Shown here: piece after piece, positions 5,779-7,234 of the stretch
How positions within the stretch are numbered: the first letter of the stretch is position 1
Layout: every line of letters starts with the position of its first letter
Origin: Pseudomonadota bacterium
GTDB taxonomy: Bacteria; Pseudomonadota; Gammaproteobacteria; Steroidobacterales; GCA-2729495
Length of the DNA stretch: 7,234 bases
Direction: 5' to 3'
Assembly (NCBI GenBank): GCA_030836925.1
Contig: JAUPLK010000077.1
Location: forward strand, 1-7,234
The notes under the pieces: model-generated
Databases searched by the model: none
What the model was told of the DNA's origin: nothing
The model's input: only the letters and a program-made list of their open reading frames with translations
Program-made: the position numbers and the translations under genes

Positions 5779-6813
5779 ATGATCTCGACCCGACAGACAG
5801 GCAGCCTGCTGATTGCGGCAGCTGTCGCCTGCACCGTGACGCCGGCTTTCGCCGCCGACGACCGGATTTCCGCCCAGAGCGGCTTCTACGGCAACGTGCT
5901 GTTCGGTGGTGGCTACATCGACCTGGAGAGCAACCTGGTCAGCGGCAACCAGCTGATCGACGTCAAGGACTCGTCCATACAGTCGGTCAACCAGTCCCCG
6001 GACTCCAACGACGACGCCTTCCCGATCATTTCCGGTGAGGTGAATTACGCCTTCGGCAACCGCTGGGAGGCATTCTTCGGCGGTTCGCTCGAGGACTACG
6101 TGACCCTGGACTTCAATACCCGGCTTGGCATCCGCAAGCAGTGGGACCAGGTCGGCATCATGGGCGTCTCCCTGCTCTTCAGCGGCCTGCCGGCCGAAGT
6201 CTGGGAAGACCCCTACCTCGTGGGCACGCCGCGCAGCGATACCGACCGCGATTCAAGCGGCCTGCGCCTCGACTGGTGGCGCATCCTCGATTCCAATTTC
6301 TATCTGCAGCTCGTGACGCGGGAGATCGACATCGACAACGAGGCCAGCGGCACCGATCCGGCGCTCGGCCTGACACCGGATGAAATACTGCTGCTGCGGC
6401 GTGACGGAGACGACCGTCGCATCAGGCTGGGCTATCGCTGGACAGACGGTCCACACACCCTGCAACCGGAAATCACGATTGGTGAGGACGACCGCGACGG
6501 AGGCGCTGTTGCAGCCGACACCACGGCCGTGCAGCTGACCTACAGTTACGGGGCAAACGAGTGGCGCTGGGTGAGCACCGCGCAGTATTTCAACACCGAC
6601 TACGATGCGGCCAACCCGGTCTATGACCGGCGCACCGACAGCGACGGCTATGCACTGAGCGTCGCCGCCTTTCGCAAGCTGCATATCGGCGACAACAACT
6701 GGAACGCCTTCGGCTCGATGACCTATGCCGACAGTGATTCCGACGTGGATTTCCACGACGCAACAGCCTTTGGCGTCACGGTGGGTGTCGCCTATTTTTT
6801 CGGTAATCCGTAG
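5779..6813 (+). CDS. DUF2860-like outer-membrane beta-barrel protein
   Basis: This is a 344-residue exported protein. The ATG at 5779 is preferred over an upstream in-frame GTG (5749): it has a GAGG site eight bases upstream (5767-5770) and begins a clean signal peptide, with the predicted cleavage after TPAFA (residue 25, before ADDR). The mature part alternates polar and aromatic residues as in beta-barrels, with many acidic turns (QSPDSNDD, GEDDRDGG, YADSDSDVDF), and ends with a hydrophobic strand VTVGVAYFF close to the C-terminus, like the beta-signal of outer-membrane proteins, followed by GNP. The segments GFYGNVLFGGGYIDLESNL (35-53), GGSLEDYVTLDFNTRLGIR (101-119) and FSGLPAEVWEDPYLVG (134-149) are what I recall of the DUF2860 family, whose function is unknown. 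A channel or structural role is inference. The 42-base gap from sodB allows co-transcription; a T6 run at 5761-5766 has no hairpin before it. Confidence 0.83.
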   Translation: MISTRQTGSLLIAAAVACTVTPAFAADDRISAQSGFYGNVLFGGGYIDLESNLVSGNQLIDVKDSSIQSVNQSPDSNDDAFPIISGEVNYAFGNRWEAFFGGSLEDYVTLDFNTRLGIRKQWDQVGIMGVSLLFSGLPAEVWEDPYLVGTPRSDTDRDSSGLRLDWWRILDSNFYLQLVTREIDIDNEASGTDPALGLTPDEILLLRRDGDDRRIRLGYRWTDGPHTLQPEITIGEDDRDGGAVAADTTAVQLTYSYGANEWRWVSTAQYFNTDYDAANPVYDRRTDSDGYALSVAAFRKLHIGDNNWNAFGSMTYADSDSDVDFHDATAFGVTVGVAYFFGNP

Positions 6814-6846
6814 CGTGCGTTCCGGCAAGCCCATGCAGGGAGTGCC

Positions 6847-7234
6847 ATGATCGAAAAATGGCTGGGGCCGGTGTTTCGCTGGGTTGAATTCATCGGCCCC
6901 AACCCCTTCCTGCAAGCTGTCGTCATCATCCTGGCCTTCCTGGTCCTCGGCAAGCTCGTGGACTGGGTGACGCGCGCCGCACTCGATCGCGTACTGATCC
7001 GCTGGGACAGCGGGGGCCGGCTCGGCGGCATCGGTCACCGGACGGTATTCCGGACAATTGCCCTGCTGGGCCTGCTGATTGCGGCCGAAGTGCTGCCCAT
7101 GACGCCGCTGCTGACGCGGCTGACGACGGCCTCCGTCATGAGCCTGCTGGTGCTGGTCTGGATCAGCGCAACGATCCGCGCCGGGTACCTGGCCGTGGAA
7201 ACCACCAGTCGCCGGCCAGCGCCGCCCGCCTGGG
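6847..7234 (+). CDS. probable MscS-family mechanosensitive channel, N-terminal part
   Basis: The gene runs off the right edge, leaving 129 complete codons. A good ribosome site AGGGAG (6837-6842) lies four bases before the ATG. Three hydrophobic helices are visible: about residues 21-40 (FLQAVVIILAFLVLGKLVDW), 67-84 and 92-113. A short amphipathic start and basic loops lie between them (VTRAALDRVLIRW). This resembles the membrane sensor part of small-conductance mechanosensitive channels, which release solutes on osmotic downshift, but the diagnostic pore helix and beta domain lie beyond the window. The gap from the outer-membrane protein gene is 33 bases, so the two may share a transcript. 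Another multi-span inner-membrane protein cannot be excluded. Confidence 0.6.
   Translation, partial: MIEKWLGPVFRWVEFIGPNPFLQAVVIILAFLVLGKLVDWVTRAALDRVLIRWDSGGRLGGIGHRTVFRTIALLGLLIAAEVLPMTPLLTRLTTASVMSLLVLVWISATIRAGYLAVETTSRRPAPPAW

Noticed and set aside
6253..7038. A minus-strand 261-codon frame opposite the outer-membrane protein and channel genes
   Set aside because: It overlaps two supported plus-strand genes with signal peptide, ribosome sites and membrane helices, and has no features of its own.

Overview
The window is GC-rich, densely coding bacterial DNA. It most likely comes from a gammaproteobacterium. The evidence is an iron superoxide dismutase of the E. coli SodB type, a DUF2860-like outer-membrane protein, a DUF6502/DUF5666 gene pair, and a REP-type palindrome that begins with GTAG, a form familiar from Xanthomonas/Pseudomonas-type genomes. 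I cannot name the genus. Woeseiaceae, Steroidobacterales or Xanthomonadales relatives would fit.

Layout. Bases 1-1311 (+) hold the C-terminal part of an SLC13-type membrane transporter with two cytoplasmic RCK_C domains. After 18 bases comes a 297-residue flavin reductase-like protein (1330-2223, +), whose C-terminus resembles the small PCP_red helical domain. Its stop codon lies inside a large inverted repeat made of two head-to-head REP palindromes (2214-2316), which separates it from a convergent operon. That operon, on the minus strand, has a DUF6502 protein with a helix-turn-helix-like segment (3798-4658), followed 13 bases later by a 488-residue lipoprotein built of about six DUF5666-like beta repeats (2318-3784). 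A recognisable promoter with an overlapping 7-bp inverted repeat precedes the operon (4693-4731).

Further right, a small unrecognised putative lipoprotein (4755-5159, -) stands head-to-head with sodB (5158-5736, +). sodB is followed on the same strand by a DUF2860-like outer-membrane beta-barrel protein (5779-6813) and the start of a probable small-conductance mechanosensitive channel (6847 to the window edge). Gaps of 42 and 33 bases make co-transcription of these three possible.

How the genes work together. The clearest unit is the DUF6502-DUF5666 operon: a putative DNA-binding regulator and a surface or periplasmic lipoprotein, with a candidate operator at its own promoter. The sodB/outer-membrane protein/channel group looks like an envelope and oxidative or osmotic stress neighbourhood, but that is inference from order alone. 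There are no tRNA or rRNA genes, CRISPR arrays, insertion sequences or phage genes. Most of the window is ordinary chromosome. The least ordinary items are the REP pair with its compensatory base-pair change, the flavin reductase fusion, and the DUF6502-DUF5666 operon with its operator.
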